Shown here: positions 23,647 to 31,976 of the stretch, one piece after another
Layout: every line of letters starts with the position of its first letter
Numbering within the stretch: the stretch's first letter is position 1
Origin: UBA4655 sp044337015
Lineage (GTDB): Bacteria; Planctomycetota; Planctomycetia; Pirellulales; UBA1268
NCBI GenBank assembly: GCA_044337015.1
Contig: JBIIOJ010000005.1
Coordinates: forward strand, 1 to 36,649
Direction of reading: 5' to 3'
DNA: 36,649 nucleotides
The notes under the pieces: model-generated
The model's database searches: none
What the model was told of the DNA's origin: nothing
The model's input: only the letters and a program-made list of their open reading frames with translations
Program-made: the position numbers and the translations under genes

Positions 23647-24768
23647 ATGTCGCTCCCCTCACGATTACTCGTCGTCGTCGTGACGATGCTCGCCGTCGCA
23701 CCGCTGCCGGGCTGTGCCCGAAGGGTCGTGAAGGCCTCCAGGATGCCGGCCCACTACCAGGCGGCTGCAATCGGCAACGTCAGGACGGCCGACCTCGGCA
23801 GGCTCTCGATGCCGACGGCGGCCAGTGACGTCCTCGAGCCGCAGGACGTCATCGACGTCACGATCGCCAGCGGCCTCGAGCCGGCGGGGCAGGTGGCTCC
23901 CACGCCGGTGCGGCTCGACGACGAGGGGGTGGCGACGCTCGCGCTCGTAGGCCCCGTGCGTCTCGCAGGCCTCGAGCCCTTCGCGGCGGAGGAGGCGATC
24001 GCGAAAGCCTCCGTGGGGCGAGGCCTCTACAAGGCCCCGCAGGTCACCGTCACCATCCGCAAGAAGGCGATCAACCGGGTCACCGTGATCGGTGCGGTGG
24101 AGAAGCAGGGCGTGCAGGAGTTGCCCCGGGGGCAGAGCACGCTTCTGGCGGCGCTCGTCGCCGCCGGCTCGCTCAACAAGAGCGCGGGCACCGTGATCGA
24201 GGTGCGTCGGCATGCGTTGGCCGTGTCGCGTCCGACTGCCGAAGGCGAGGCGATGGCGGGCGGCGTTCAGGGAGATGTGCGGCCTGCTGCAGCATTCTCC
24301 GATGCCGGCGAACCATCCCCGCTGCCGCAGCCCGACACGTTCATGCGGATCGATCTTGCCGATCTCGACCCCGCGAGCGGCCGCGACGTCCAGCTCCGCG
24401 ACGGCGACATCGTCCGGGTCGAGACGCGGGACCCGGAGCCGATCAACGTGATCGGCCTGGTCCGCAAGCCGGGCCAGTACGAGATGCCGGTGAACAAGCA
24501 GTTGCGGCTCCTCGATGCGATCGCGCTGGCGGGCGAGCGGAGCAATCCCTGGGCCGACAAGATCATCGTGAAGCGGCATGTGCGGGGCGAGAAGGAGCCC
24601 GTGGTGATCAGGACAAGCCTCGCCGCGGCCAAGCACGACGATGCATCCAACATCCGGCTTGCTCCAGGGGACGTCGTGAGCATCGAGGAGACGCCGCAGA
24701 CCACCATGAACTACCTCATCACGAACATCTTCCGCTTCGGCTTCGCCGCGAGCGTCCCGATGTTCTGA
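23647..24768 (+). CDS. Wza-type polysaccharide export lipoprotein
   Basis: A 373-residue outer-membrane export protein. The N-terminus MSLPSRLLVVVVTMLAVAPLPGCARR is a lipoprotein signal with lipobox LPGC (C23). The polysaccharide export domain begins near residue 65 (VLEPQDVIDVTIASGL ... VRLDDEGVATLALVGPVRLAGLEPFAAEEAI). SLBB-type domains follow (NRVTVIGAVEKQGVQELPRGQSTLLAALVAAGSL and PINVIGLVRKPGQYEMPVNKQLRLLDAIALAGE). This is the layout of Wza/OtnA proteins that form the export channel across the periplasm. The linker at 200-235 is low-complexity. The ATG lacks a ribosome-binding site. The kinase gene starts 34 bases after the stop. Confidence 0.93.
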   Translation: MSLPSRLLVVVVTMLAVAPLPGCARRVVKASRMPAHYQAAAIGNVRTADLGRLSMPTAASDVLEPQDVIDVTIASGLEPAGQVAPTPVRLDDEGVATLALVGPVRLAGLEPFAAEEAIAKASVGRGLYKAPQVTVTIRKKAINRVTVIGAVEKQGVQELPRGQSTLLAALVAAGSLNKSAGTVIEVRRHALAVSRPTAEGEAMAGGVQGDVRPAAAFSDAGEPSPLPQPDTFMRIDLADLDPASGRDVQLRDGDIVRVETRDPEPINVIGLVRKPGQYEMPVNKQLRLLDAIALAGERSNPWADKIIVKRHVRGEKEPVVIRTSLAAAKHDDASNIRLAPGDVVSIEETPQTTMNYLITNIFRFGFAASVPMF

Positions 24769-24802
24769 CCCCCTCGTGACTCTCGGCCGGGAAAGGCAGT
24801 CC

Positions 24803-27184
24803 ATGATCGACAGCGAGGCGGTGACCGCGGATTCCCAGGAGCTGCTCGTCCAGCGGGCGGTGAGGCTCCTTGGCCTGCTCTGGCGGCGCCGGCTCGTGCT
24901 GGCGGGCTGCCTCGCCGTGAGCCTCGGGCTCGGCGGGTTCTACTTCGCGACGGCCGAGCGGATCTTCGAGGCGGCGACCGAGATTCTCGTGGTCGACGCT
25001 CAGCGGGAGTCGCTGAGGACGTCGCTCGCCGCGGGTCGCGACGAGCTCACCGCGATGGCGACCTACGAGAAGCTGCTGTCGAGTCCGCTCGTCCTCCAGG
25101 CGGCGGCGGTGATCCTCGAGCCAGCGCAGCGGGCGCTTCTGGGAACGCAGGATCCGGAGCGGGCCGCCCGGCGGATCGCGGAGTTCCTGAAGATCCGCGG
25201 CGTGCGGCAGACGAACCTCATCGAACTGCGGTTCCGATCGCCACAGCCCGAGCTGACCGCGGCCGTCCTGGGAGCGGTGGTGCAGTCCTACTCGCGGTTC
25301 ATGGAGGAGTCGCACAAGGGGAAGGCCGGCACGCTCGTCGAGACGCTCAACAAAGAGAAGGAGTCGGTCGACACGAAGATCCAGGACAAGCAGCGGGAGT
25401 ATCTCGTGATCCGCGAGCGGGTCGGAGACCTCGGCATCAAGAACGACGGCAAGCACGCCCACCCGCTCGTCGAGCGGGCGATCCAGCTCAACGCCGCGCT
25501 CGTCGAGACACAGAAGAAGCGGCTCGCGCTCCAGGCCACCCACCATGCCCTCGTCGAGTCGATGCAGAGGGGGGATGATCTCCGCAAGAGCCTCATGGCG
25601 ATCGAGGAGACGCTCGGCAAGGAGATCTTCCTCGAATCGATGGGGCTGGGGGGGCGCGACAAGGAGACCCGCGTGTCGCTCGAGAAGCAGCTCATCGAGG
25701 ATCGCGCCCAATTGGAAACCCTGCTCGAGTATTACGGTGACAACCATCCGCGGGTGATCGAGAGGCGGAAGAAGATCGGCCAGGTCGAGGCGTATCTCAA
25801 GCGATTCGACGGTTTTGGTGACGGGCCGCTGCTCGGCGGTGACGACGCCGCGGTCGCCCGGGCGGTGGAGCAGATCCTGCGTCAGAAGCTCGAGGCGACG
25901 ACCCGGCACGAGGCATGGCTGAACGATGGCTACGAGGCGGCAAAGAAGGAATCGATCGGGTTCGCGAACGAGATCGCGAAGCTCGACATCGTCGAGCACG
26001 ACCTGCGGTGGCTGCGGGAGCTTCGCAACACGATCCTCGGCCAGATCGCGAGCATCGACCTCCGCCAGGAGCACGGCGGCGTCAAGACGACCGTCGTGAG
26101 GGAGGCCGTCGTGCCTTTGAATCCCGTGTCGCCGCGGCTCAAGCTGACGGTGCTCTTCTCCGCGGCGGCAGGGCTCGTCGCCGGCGCGGCCTTGGTCGTG
26201 ATCCTCGACAGCCTCGACGACCGCGTGCGGTCGCCCGCCGACCTCGAAAGCCGTTTCGGCCTGCGGACACTCGCGACGATCGCCGCGCTCAACCACGATG
26301 ACGAAGCGGGCGACGACGACGCCACGGGCCTTGCGAAGGCGCACATGTGGCAGGAGTCGTCCGATGCCGCGAGCGAGGGATTCCGCACGCTCCGTACGGT
26401 GATCGTCATGAGCGACGGCGACGCGCAGCGGGTCTCCGTGACGAGTTCCGAGCCGGGCGACGGGAAGACGACCGTGAGCGTGAATCTCGCGATCGCCTAC
26501 CATCAGGCTGGAAAGCGGGTGCTGCTCATCGACGGCGACATGCGAAAGCCGGGCCTGACCACGCTCATCGGTGAGCGGTCCCGTCCGGGGCTCGCGGAGA
26601 TCCTCGCGAGTTCGCAGCCGCTCGCCGAGACGGCCTTGGCTTCGATCTGCCGATCCGGGGACGTGCCGATCGACATCATCCCGTCGGGTCGCAGGCCGGC
26701 GAATCCCTCGGAACTGCTCCTGGGAGGCCGTTTTGCCGACCTGCTCGGCTGGGCCGAGACCGTGTACGACCACGTGATCGTCGATTCGCCGCCCGTGCTG
26801 GCTGGGACCGACGCCGCCGCGATCGGCCGGGTGAGCGACGCCACGTTGATGGTCATCCGCCCCGAGAAGAATCGTCGAAACGTCATCCGCAAGGCCGCCG
26901 ACACGCTGCGGGCCCTCGGCGCCACGCTCACGGGAGCCGTCGTCAACGCGGTCGGCCTTGAGGAGCAGGGCTACGGATACGGGTATGGCTACGGGTATGG
27001 CTACGGCTACGGCTACGGCTATGGCTACGGCTACGGCTACGGGACGCCCTATGGTGAAGACGGTGAACCGGATCGCGAGGATGAGGAGCACCAGGAAATC
27101 GGAGATACCGATGTCGCACTCCGGATGACGCGCCCCCGCAGCGATCCTTCGGGCGGTTCGTCGTCCGGCGCGAGGGCGGCGTGA
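24803..27184 (+). CDS. Wzc-type polysaccharide co-polymerase / BY-tyrosine kinase with (Gly-Tyr)12 tail
   Basis: A 793-residue inner-membrane protein. Residues 14-60 hold a Wzz-type N-terminus with the first membrane helix (LVLAGCLAVSLGLGGFYFAT). A long periplasmic helical region (about 130-430) follows, and the second helix is near 447-470 (LTVLFSAAAGLVAGAALVVIL). The cytoplasmic kinase has Walker A SSEPGDGKTT (near 550), Walker A' LLIDGDMRKPG (near 575) and Walker B HVIVDSPPVL (near 657). The tail is 12 consecutive Gly-Tyr pairs (723-746), then an acidic stretch. It controls chain length and export through tyrosine phosphorylation. The ATG at 24803 has GGAAAGG upstream; a GTG nine codons earlier has none. 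Confidence 0.95.
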   Translation: MIDSEAVTADSQELLVQRAVRLLGLLWRRRLVLAGCLAVSLGLGGFYFATAERIFEAATEILVVDAQRESLRTSLAAGRDELTAMATYEKLLSSPLVLQAAAVILEPAQRALLGTQDPERAARRIAEFLKIRGVRQTNLIELRFRSPQPELTAAVLGAVVQSYSRFMEESHKGKAGTLVETLNKEKESVDTKIQDKQREYLVIRERVGDLGIKNDGKHAHPLVERAIQLNAALVETQKKRLALQATHHALVESMQRGDDLRKSLMAIEETLGKEIFLESMGLGGRDKETRVSLEKQLIEDRAQLETLLEYYGDNHPRVIERRKKIGQVEAYLKRFDGFGDGPLLGGDDAAVARAVEQILRQKLEATTRHEAWLNDGYEAAKKESIGFANEIAKLDIVEHDLRWLRELRNTILGQIASIDLRQEHGGVKTTVVREAVVPLNPVSPRLKLTVLFSAAAGLVAGAALVVILDSLDDRVRSPADLESRFGLRTLATIAALNHDDEAGDDDATGLAKAHMWQESSDAASEGFRTLRTVIVMSDGDAQRVSVTSSEPGDGKTTVSVNLAIAYHQAGKRVLLIDGDMRKPGLTTLIGERSRPGLAEILASSQPLAETALASICRSGDVPIDIIPSGRRPANPSELLLGGRFADLLGWAETVYDHVIVDSPPVLAGTDAAAIGRVSDATLMVIRPEKNRRNVIRKAADTLRALGATLTGAVVNAVGLEEQGYGYGYGYGYGYGYGYGYGYGYGYGTPYGEDGEPDREDEEHQEIGDTDVALRMTRPRSDPSGGSSSGARAA
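26969..27040. repeat. (Gly-Tyr)12-coding tract at the kinase C-terminus
   Basis: Twelve consecutive GGN-TAY codon pairs. Codons vary (GGC, GGA, GGG; TAC, TAT), with higher-order copies such as GGGTATGGCTAC appearing twice. The protein pattern is therefore uninterrupted although the DNA is not a perfect microsatellite, which suggests slippage followed by selection for Tyr content. Confidence 0.95.
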
Positions 27185-29835
27185 TGTCGGCTACTGCGGC
27201 CCGGCCAGGGCGGTCGCATCGAACGCGGCCGGCGACGCCCGACTCTTGGAATCGTCTCGAGGCGGCCTGCTTCGACCTTGCCGTCGTGCTCGCGATCGTG
27301 GCCATGCCGCTCGCGATGGGCGGCCGGCACCCGCTCGGGCAGGTCATTCTCACGGCCGCGGCGATCGCCGCGACGGTTTCCTGGACGATTCGGGCCTGTC
27401 GCGGCGACGGCGTATGGCGATTCAACGCCCTCGATGCGCTGGCCATCGCCGGGATGGCCAGCGTCGCCATCCAGGTCGTTCCGCTGCCGAGGACGTGGAT
27501 CGAGACGATCTCGCCGCGACTCTTTTCCCTGCTGCCCTGCCTGGATGGCGGCCCGCGGAGCGTCGGCGGCTGGGACCAGCTCTCGCTCGCGCCGGGCGAG
27601 ACGCTCGCGTGCCTGGGAATCCTGATCGCGCAGGCCGTCTTCGCGGCGGTGCTCGTGCAGCGTATCCGTTCGGTTGCGGACGTGGAACGCGTTCTCGGGG
27701 CGGTGGCGGGGGCGATGGGCATCCTCGCGGCGGTCGGGATCGTGCAGTACCTCGCCGGGAACGGACGCTACCTCTGGATCTACGAATTCGCCCACAACGA
27801 CGCTGGTGGGGCGGTGAAGGGAACGTTCACCAATCGCAACCATTTCGCCGGATTCCTCGCGATCGGGTGCGGAACGGTGCTCGTCAGGGCGACGGCCGGT
27901 GCGGCTGGAGTTCGCGGCGGATGGAACGACCGGGAGCGGCTCGGGGGCTGGCTGCTGGTGGCGGTCGTCGGCCTCGCGACGATCTTGTCGCTGTCGCGGG
28001 GCGGCTGCCTCGCGGCCGCCGTCGCGAGCGTCGTCGCACTCGGCTGCCTGGCGAGGTCGGCCGCGTGGCGGGTTTCGTCCGTCGTCGGCGCTGTCACCGC
28101 CGTCGGGCTCGTCGCGGTCGCGGTCGGCATCCATGGCTGGGATCGGCTCATGGGCCGCTTCGAAGTCCTCGGCAGCGGCTTCGCGGCCGGAGGCGGGCTG
28201 GAGAGGCTCGCCGTCTGGCGTGCGGCGATCCGGTCGATCAGTGAATTTCCCTGGCTCGGCACCGGGGCGGGAAGCCATGCCGAGGTGGCCCCGCTCGCGA
28301 TGCCTTCCACCGCCGGGATCGTGTTCACGCACGCGGAGAACGGCTTCCTGAATGTCGGCGTCGAAACCGGGCTCATCGGGCTCGCCGTCGTCCTCTTCGC
28401 GATCGGCGTCGCGATCGTCACCGCCTGCAGGTTGGTGGCCCACGGCGGAGAACCGGAGCGGCGGGCGGGTGCGGCGGTGGCGTCGGGGCTCGCGGCCGGC
28501 GTGTTGCACGCCCTCGCTGACTTCACCTGGTACGTGCCGGCATGCTCGACGCTGCTCGTGACGCTCGGCGGCTGCGGCGTGGCGCTCGCGTCGCGGCGGG
28601 CTGGCTGGCTGCCGACGATCGACCTTGCGCTCGGCCGGCATGCGGCGGGCATCGCCGGTTGCGGCGTCGCGGTCCTCCTCTGCGGAACCGCGGCGAGGCA
28701 GATCGCCGCCGCCCGCGCGGAGCCTTTCTGGGAGGACTCGGTGAAGCTCGCCCGTGAGATCGAGGCGTCGGCATCGGGCCTGTCCTCGCCCGCCTACGGC
28801 GGTGCTCCCGAGGCGGCGGCCCCGCTGCTCACGAAACTCGACGCGAGGATCGCGTCGCTCGAACGGTGCGTGTCGCTGAGGCCGGACCATCCGCGTGCCC
28901 GCGCTGCGCTCGCCCTGGCCCGGCTCGATCGATTCGGGTTGTCTCGGTTGGCGGCTGGCAAGTCGCTGGGCCTCGTCGATCTGAGGCTCGCCGTCGACAA
29001 GGGGGGCTTCGCCTCGCCGGCCGACGTCCTCGCATGGGTTCACCGGGCCGCCGCTCCCGCTGCGGCCGATCTCGAACTCGCCCTCGATGACGCCGCGGCG
29101 GCAATCAGGATCTCGCCGCTTTCCGGCCAGAGCTGGTGCGCGCTGTCGCAGCTCGTGTTTTTGGTCGGCCGGCCGGAGGCCTCGCGGGATTTCATCGCGC
29201 AGGCGATGCTTGTGAGGCCGTCCGATGCGCTCGTGCTCTTCGAAGCGGCCAACCAGTCGGCCCTCGATGGCGACACGGCTCGCGCGAACGAGTTGTGGCG
29301 GGCGAGCTTCGCGGCTGATTCGCGGCAGCGGGCCCGGATCATCAAGCTGCTCCTGCCGCGGCTGACGTCGTCGGAGGCATGCGACCTGCTCGAGCCCGAC
29401 CTCGACGGACTTCGGGCGATCGAGGCGGCCTGGGCCGTCCGCGAAACCGCCGCCGACCTCGAGGAGGTGCGATCGCGGCGGCTGGAGAGGGCGGTCGCCA
29501 CCGCGGAGGAGTGGCGGGCGCAGCCGTCGACGGCCAGCCGACTGCTCCTGGAAGCCGGCATGCTCGAGCAGCGGCTCGGCCGTCCTTCCGAGGCCCTGGT
29601 GACGTTCCAATCGGCCGTGCGCACCGACCCTTCCTCGTTCGACGCCCACCGCCTCTTGGCCGACACGGCGATCGCCGTCGAGGACTGGTCGATCGCCCGG
29701 CGGGAACTGGAGTGGTGCCTTCTGCGGCGTCCGGACAGGGGAGATCTGCGGGAAAAGCTGGGCAATTTGCGGGGACGGCGAGACGGTGTCGTGCAGGCGT
29801 CCGACACGGCGCCGGTCGAGACAACGTGGCGGTAG
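27184..29835 (+). CDS. Wzy / O-antigen ligase-like membrane protein with C-terminal TPR region
   Basis: An 883-residue protein. Residues 25-480 contain about 12 membrane helices. The Wzy_C/O-ligase signature GTFTNRNHFAGFLAI lies near 212-226, and the large periplasmic loop and ENGFLNVGVETGLIGL region follow as in polymerases and PglL-type ligases. From about 505 the protein is soluble and helical with TPR-like repeats (LERCVSLRPDHPRARAALALARL; LEQRLGRPSEALVTFQSAVRTDPSSFDAHRLLADTAIA). In this locus it most likely polymerises the lipid-linked repeat units; a glycoprotein ligase role is the alternative. The ATG overlaps the kinase TGA by one base (TGATG), so translation is coupled; a GTG one codon upstream is also possible. 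Confidence 0.88.
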   Translation: MSATAARPGRSHRTRPATPDSWNRLEAACFDLAVVLAIVAMPLAMGGRHPLGQVILTAAAIAATVSWTIRACRGDGVWRFNALDALAIAGMASVAIQVVPLPRTWIETISPRLFSLLPCLDGGPRSVGGWDQLSLAPGETLACLGILIAQAVFAAVLVQRIRSVADVERVLGAVAGAMGILAAVGIVQYLAGNGRYLWIYEFAHNDAGGAVKGTFTNRNHFAGFLAIGCGTVLVRATAGAAGVRGGWNDRERLGGWLLVAVVGLATILSLSRGGCLAAAVASVVALGCLARSAAWRVSSVVGAVTAVGLVAVAVGIHGWDRLMGRFEVLGSGFAAGGGLERLAVWRAAIRSISEFPWLGTGAGSHAEVAPLAMPSTAGIVFTHAENGFLNVGVETGLIGLAVVLFAIGVAIVTACRLVAHGGEPERRAGAAVASGLAAGVLHALADFTWYVPACSTLLVTLGGCGVALASRRAGWLPTIDLALGRHAAGIAGCGVAVLLCGTAARQIAAARAEPFWEDSVKLAREIEASASGLSSPAYGGAPEAAAPLLTKLDARIASLERCVSLRPDHPRARAALALARLDRFGLSRLAAGKSLGLVDLRLAVDKGGFASPADVLAWVHRAAAPAAADLELALDDAAAAIRISPLSGQSWCALSQLVFLVGRPEASRDFIAQAMLVRPSDALVLFEAANQSALDGDTARANELWRASFAADSRQRARIIKLLLPRLTSSEACDLLEPDLDGLRAIEAAWAVRETAADLEEVRSRRLERAVATAEEWRAQPSTASRLLLEAGMLEQRLGRPSEALVTFQSAVRTDPSSFDAHRLLADTAIAVEDWSIARRELEWCLLRRPDRGDLREKLGNLRGRRDGVVQASDTAPVETTWR

Positions 29836-29948
29836 CGTGGGAGGTTGGGAAACAACGGTAATTCCGCCGGGAAAGCCTGAACAAACTGGAATGGTCGTGC
29901 CGATCGTAGGGGCAAGCAGCTTCCCTTCGCCCCGGATTGCCCACGTCC

Positions 29949-31952
29949 ATGAGAGATTCGACCCTGCCGACGCCCATGTTCGCGTCCTTCGAGCGGTGGT
30001 CCCGGCTCGATGCCGCGCGTGCCGCCGTCAATCTCGCCGCGCTTGCGATCGCCATGCTCGCCGCGTTTCTCGTGCGGTTCGACTGGCGGCTCGACGAACT
30101 CGAACTGAAGAGCCTTCGCGGCTCGCTCGGCCTCGTGGTGCCGGTGCAGTGGCTGGTGCTCATCCTCGCCGACTTCCATCGCCGCAGCATCAGGGGCGTG
30201 ACCCGCGACGACCTCTGGAGGCTCGTCGCCGCGGTGACCGTGGGCACGCTTCTCGCGGCTGCTTTCTCCGCCGTCGTCGGCATTCCGGTGCCGCGGAGCG
30301 TGGCCGTCATCGACTGGCTCGCCGCCATCTCGGTCCTCGCCGGGATTCGCGCCGCCGCCTGCGAAGTTCACGACATCCTGCGACGGCGGCAGCAGAACGA
30401 CGCCAGCCGATGCCTGCTCGTCGGAACCTGCCTGTCGAGCGAGGCCATCGTTCGGACCGTCAACGGTTCGCGGGAATCCGGACGGCGGATCGTCGGCATG
30501 GTCGCGACGCCCGACGAGAAGCACCTCGTCGGACGCGCCACGGTGGGCGTGCCGGTCGTGGGCACGACCGACCAGCTCGAGCCGCTGCTCGTGCGACATC
30601 GCATCGACGAGGTGATGCTCGTCTCCGGAACCCTCGCCGGCCGGCAGGTTCGCGCGATCGAGCGACGCTGCAATGCCGCGGGCTGCCGCGTGCGGATCGT
30701 GCCGGGGATCGAGACGCTCGTGAGCGGCGGACTGCACGTCCAGCCGAGGCCGCTCGACATCGGCGACCTCCTCAAGCGCGAGCCGGTGGAGATCGACCTC
30801 GACGGCATCGGCGGCTGGCTGGCCGGTGAGACCGTGCTCGTCACCGGAGCGGCGGGCAGCATCGGCTCGGAAATCTGCCGCCAGGTCGCGAGGCACGCGC
30901 CGGGACGGATCATCCTCGTCGACCGCAACGAGAACGGGCTCTTCTGGCTCGAGCGGGAACTCCACGGCGGGTTCCCAGGCGTGGAGTGCACGCCGTGCAT
31001 CGGCGACATCACCGACGCGACCCGCATGGCGGCGATCCTCCGTGAAGAGAGGCCCTCGATCGTCTTCCACGCGGCCGCCTACAAGCATGTGCCGCTCATG
31101 GAGTCGCACCCCGGCGAGGCGGTGAAGAACATCGCGATTGCCAGCACCAAGCTCGCCCGCGCGGCCGCGGCCGCGAAGGTGGAGACCTTCGTCATGATCT
31201 CCACCGACAAGGCGGTGAATCCCACGAGCGTCATGGGGGCCTGCAAGCGGCTCGCCGAGATGCTCGTGCGGTCGGTCGCGCCCGGCGCCGCGACGAAGTT
31301 CGTCACGGTGCGTTTTGGCAACGTGCTCGATTCCGCTGGCAGCGTCGTGCCGCTGTTTCGCGAACAGATCCTCCGCGGCGGCCCGGTCACCGTCACTCAT
31401 CCCGACATCGAGCGGTTCTTCATGACGATCCCCGAGGCGTCGCGGCTCGTGCTCCAGGCCGGCCTCATGGGCCGCGGGGGAGAGGTGTTCGTCCTCGACA
31501 TGGGAGAGCCGGTGCGGATCGCCGATCTCGCCCGCGACATGATCCGGCTGTCGAATCTCGTCGAGGGCCGCGACATCGACATCCAGTACACCGGACTGCG
31601 GCCGGGAGAGAAGCTCTACGAGGAGCTGTTCGACGCCGACGTCGAGGCGATGGAGGCCACCGAACACCCCAAGATCATGGCGGCGAGGCCCGAGGCGATC
31701 GGTCTCGACGCGACGCAGGTCGTCGAGCAGCTCGGCCGGATCGTGAACTCGCCCGCCAACGTGGTCAGGCAGGTGCTCGCGAGCCTCGTGCCGCACTACG
31801 AGCCGGGTTCGAGCGGCGTTCCGGCGACGATCAGGGTCGGCGGTGCCGCGATGCCGGAGCCGACCGTCGTCGTCGCCGGCCGTATCGGGCCCGACTCGCC
31901 GCGTCCTGGCCACCGTCCAGAGGTGGTCGAACCCTCGCTCGCGGCCGCCTGA
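29949..31952 (+). CDS. Membrane-bound UDP-sugar 4,6-dehydratase, PglF/WbpM/CapD-type
   Basis: A 667-residue protein. Residues 20-130 have about four membrane helices (AAVNLAALAIAMLAAFLVRF; LGLVVPVQWLVLILADF). A first nucleotide-binding-like domain spans about 150-280. The catalytic short-chain dehydrogenase domain starts at VLVTGAAGSIGSEICRQ (near 298) and contains HAAAYKHVPLMESHP, MISTDKAVNPTSVMGACKR (the Met-for-Tyr dehydratase active site) and VRFGNVLDSAGSVVPLF. These enzymes turn UDP-GlcNAc into the 4-keto-6-deoxy sugar. The product is a substrate for the DegT aminotransferase encoded on the other strand. No clear ribosome-binding site precedes the ATG. It converges on the flippase gene. 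Confidence 0.92.
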   Translation: MRDSTLPTPMFASFERWSRLDAARAAVNLAALAIAMLAAFLVRFDWRLDELELKSLRGSLGLVVPVQWLVLILADFHRRSIRGVTRDDLWRLVAAVTVGTLLAAAFSAVVGIPVPRSVAVIDWLAAISVLAGIRAAACEVHDILRRRQQNDASRCLLVGTCLSSEAIVRTVNGSRESGRRIVGMVATPDEKHLVGRATVGVPVVGTTDQLEPLLVRHRIDEVMLVSGTLAGRQVRAIERRCNAAGCRVRIVPGIETLVSGGLHVQPRPLDIGDLLKREPVEIDLDGIGGWLAGETVLVTGAAGSIGSEICRQVARHAPGRIILVDRNENGLFWLERELHGGFPGVECTPCIGDITDATRMAAILREERPSIVFHAAAYKHVPLMESHPGEAVKNIAIASTKLARAAAAAKVETFVMISTDKAVNPTSVMGACKRLAEMLVRSVAPGAATKFVTVRFGNVLDSAGSVVPLFREQILRGGPVTVTHPDIERFFMTIPEASRLVLQAGLMGRGGEVFVLDMGEPVRIADLARDMIRLSNLVEGRDIDIQYTGLRPGEKLYEELFDADVEAMEATEHPKIMAARPEAIGLDATQVVEQLGRIVNSPANVVRQVLASLVPHYEPGSSGVPATIRVGGAAMPEPTVVVAGRIGPDSPRPGHRPEVVEPSLAAA

Positions 31953-31976
31953 TACCGCCCATGGGGCGCCCGTCCG

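Noticed and set aside
26969..27040. The GY-coding tract as a CRISPR-like or intergenic microsatellite
   Set aside because: It is in frame inside the kinase gene, has no spacers, and its codons vary while the amino acids do not.
24719..29649. Long minus-strand frames (790 and 866 codons) over the kinase and polymerase genes
   Set aside because: They are antisense shadows; repeated ions such as VAVAIAVAVAVAI in one simply reflect the complement of the Gly-Tyr tract.
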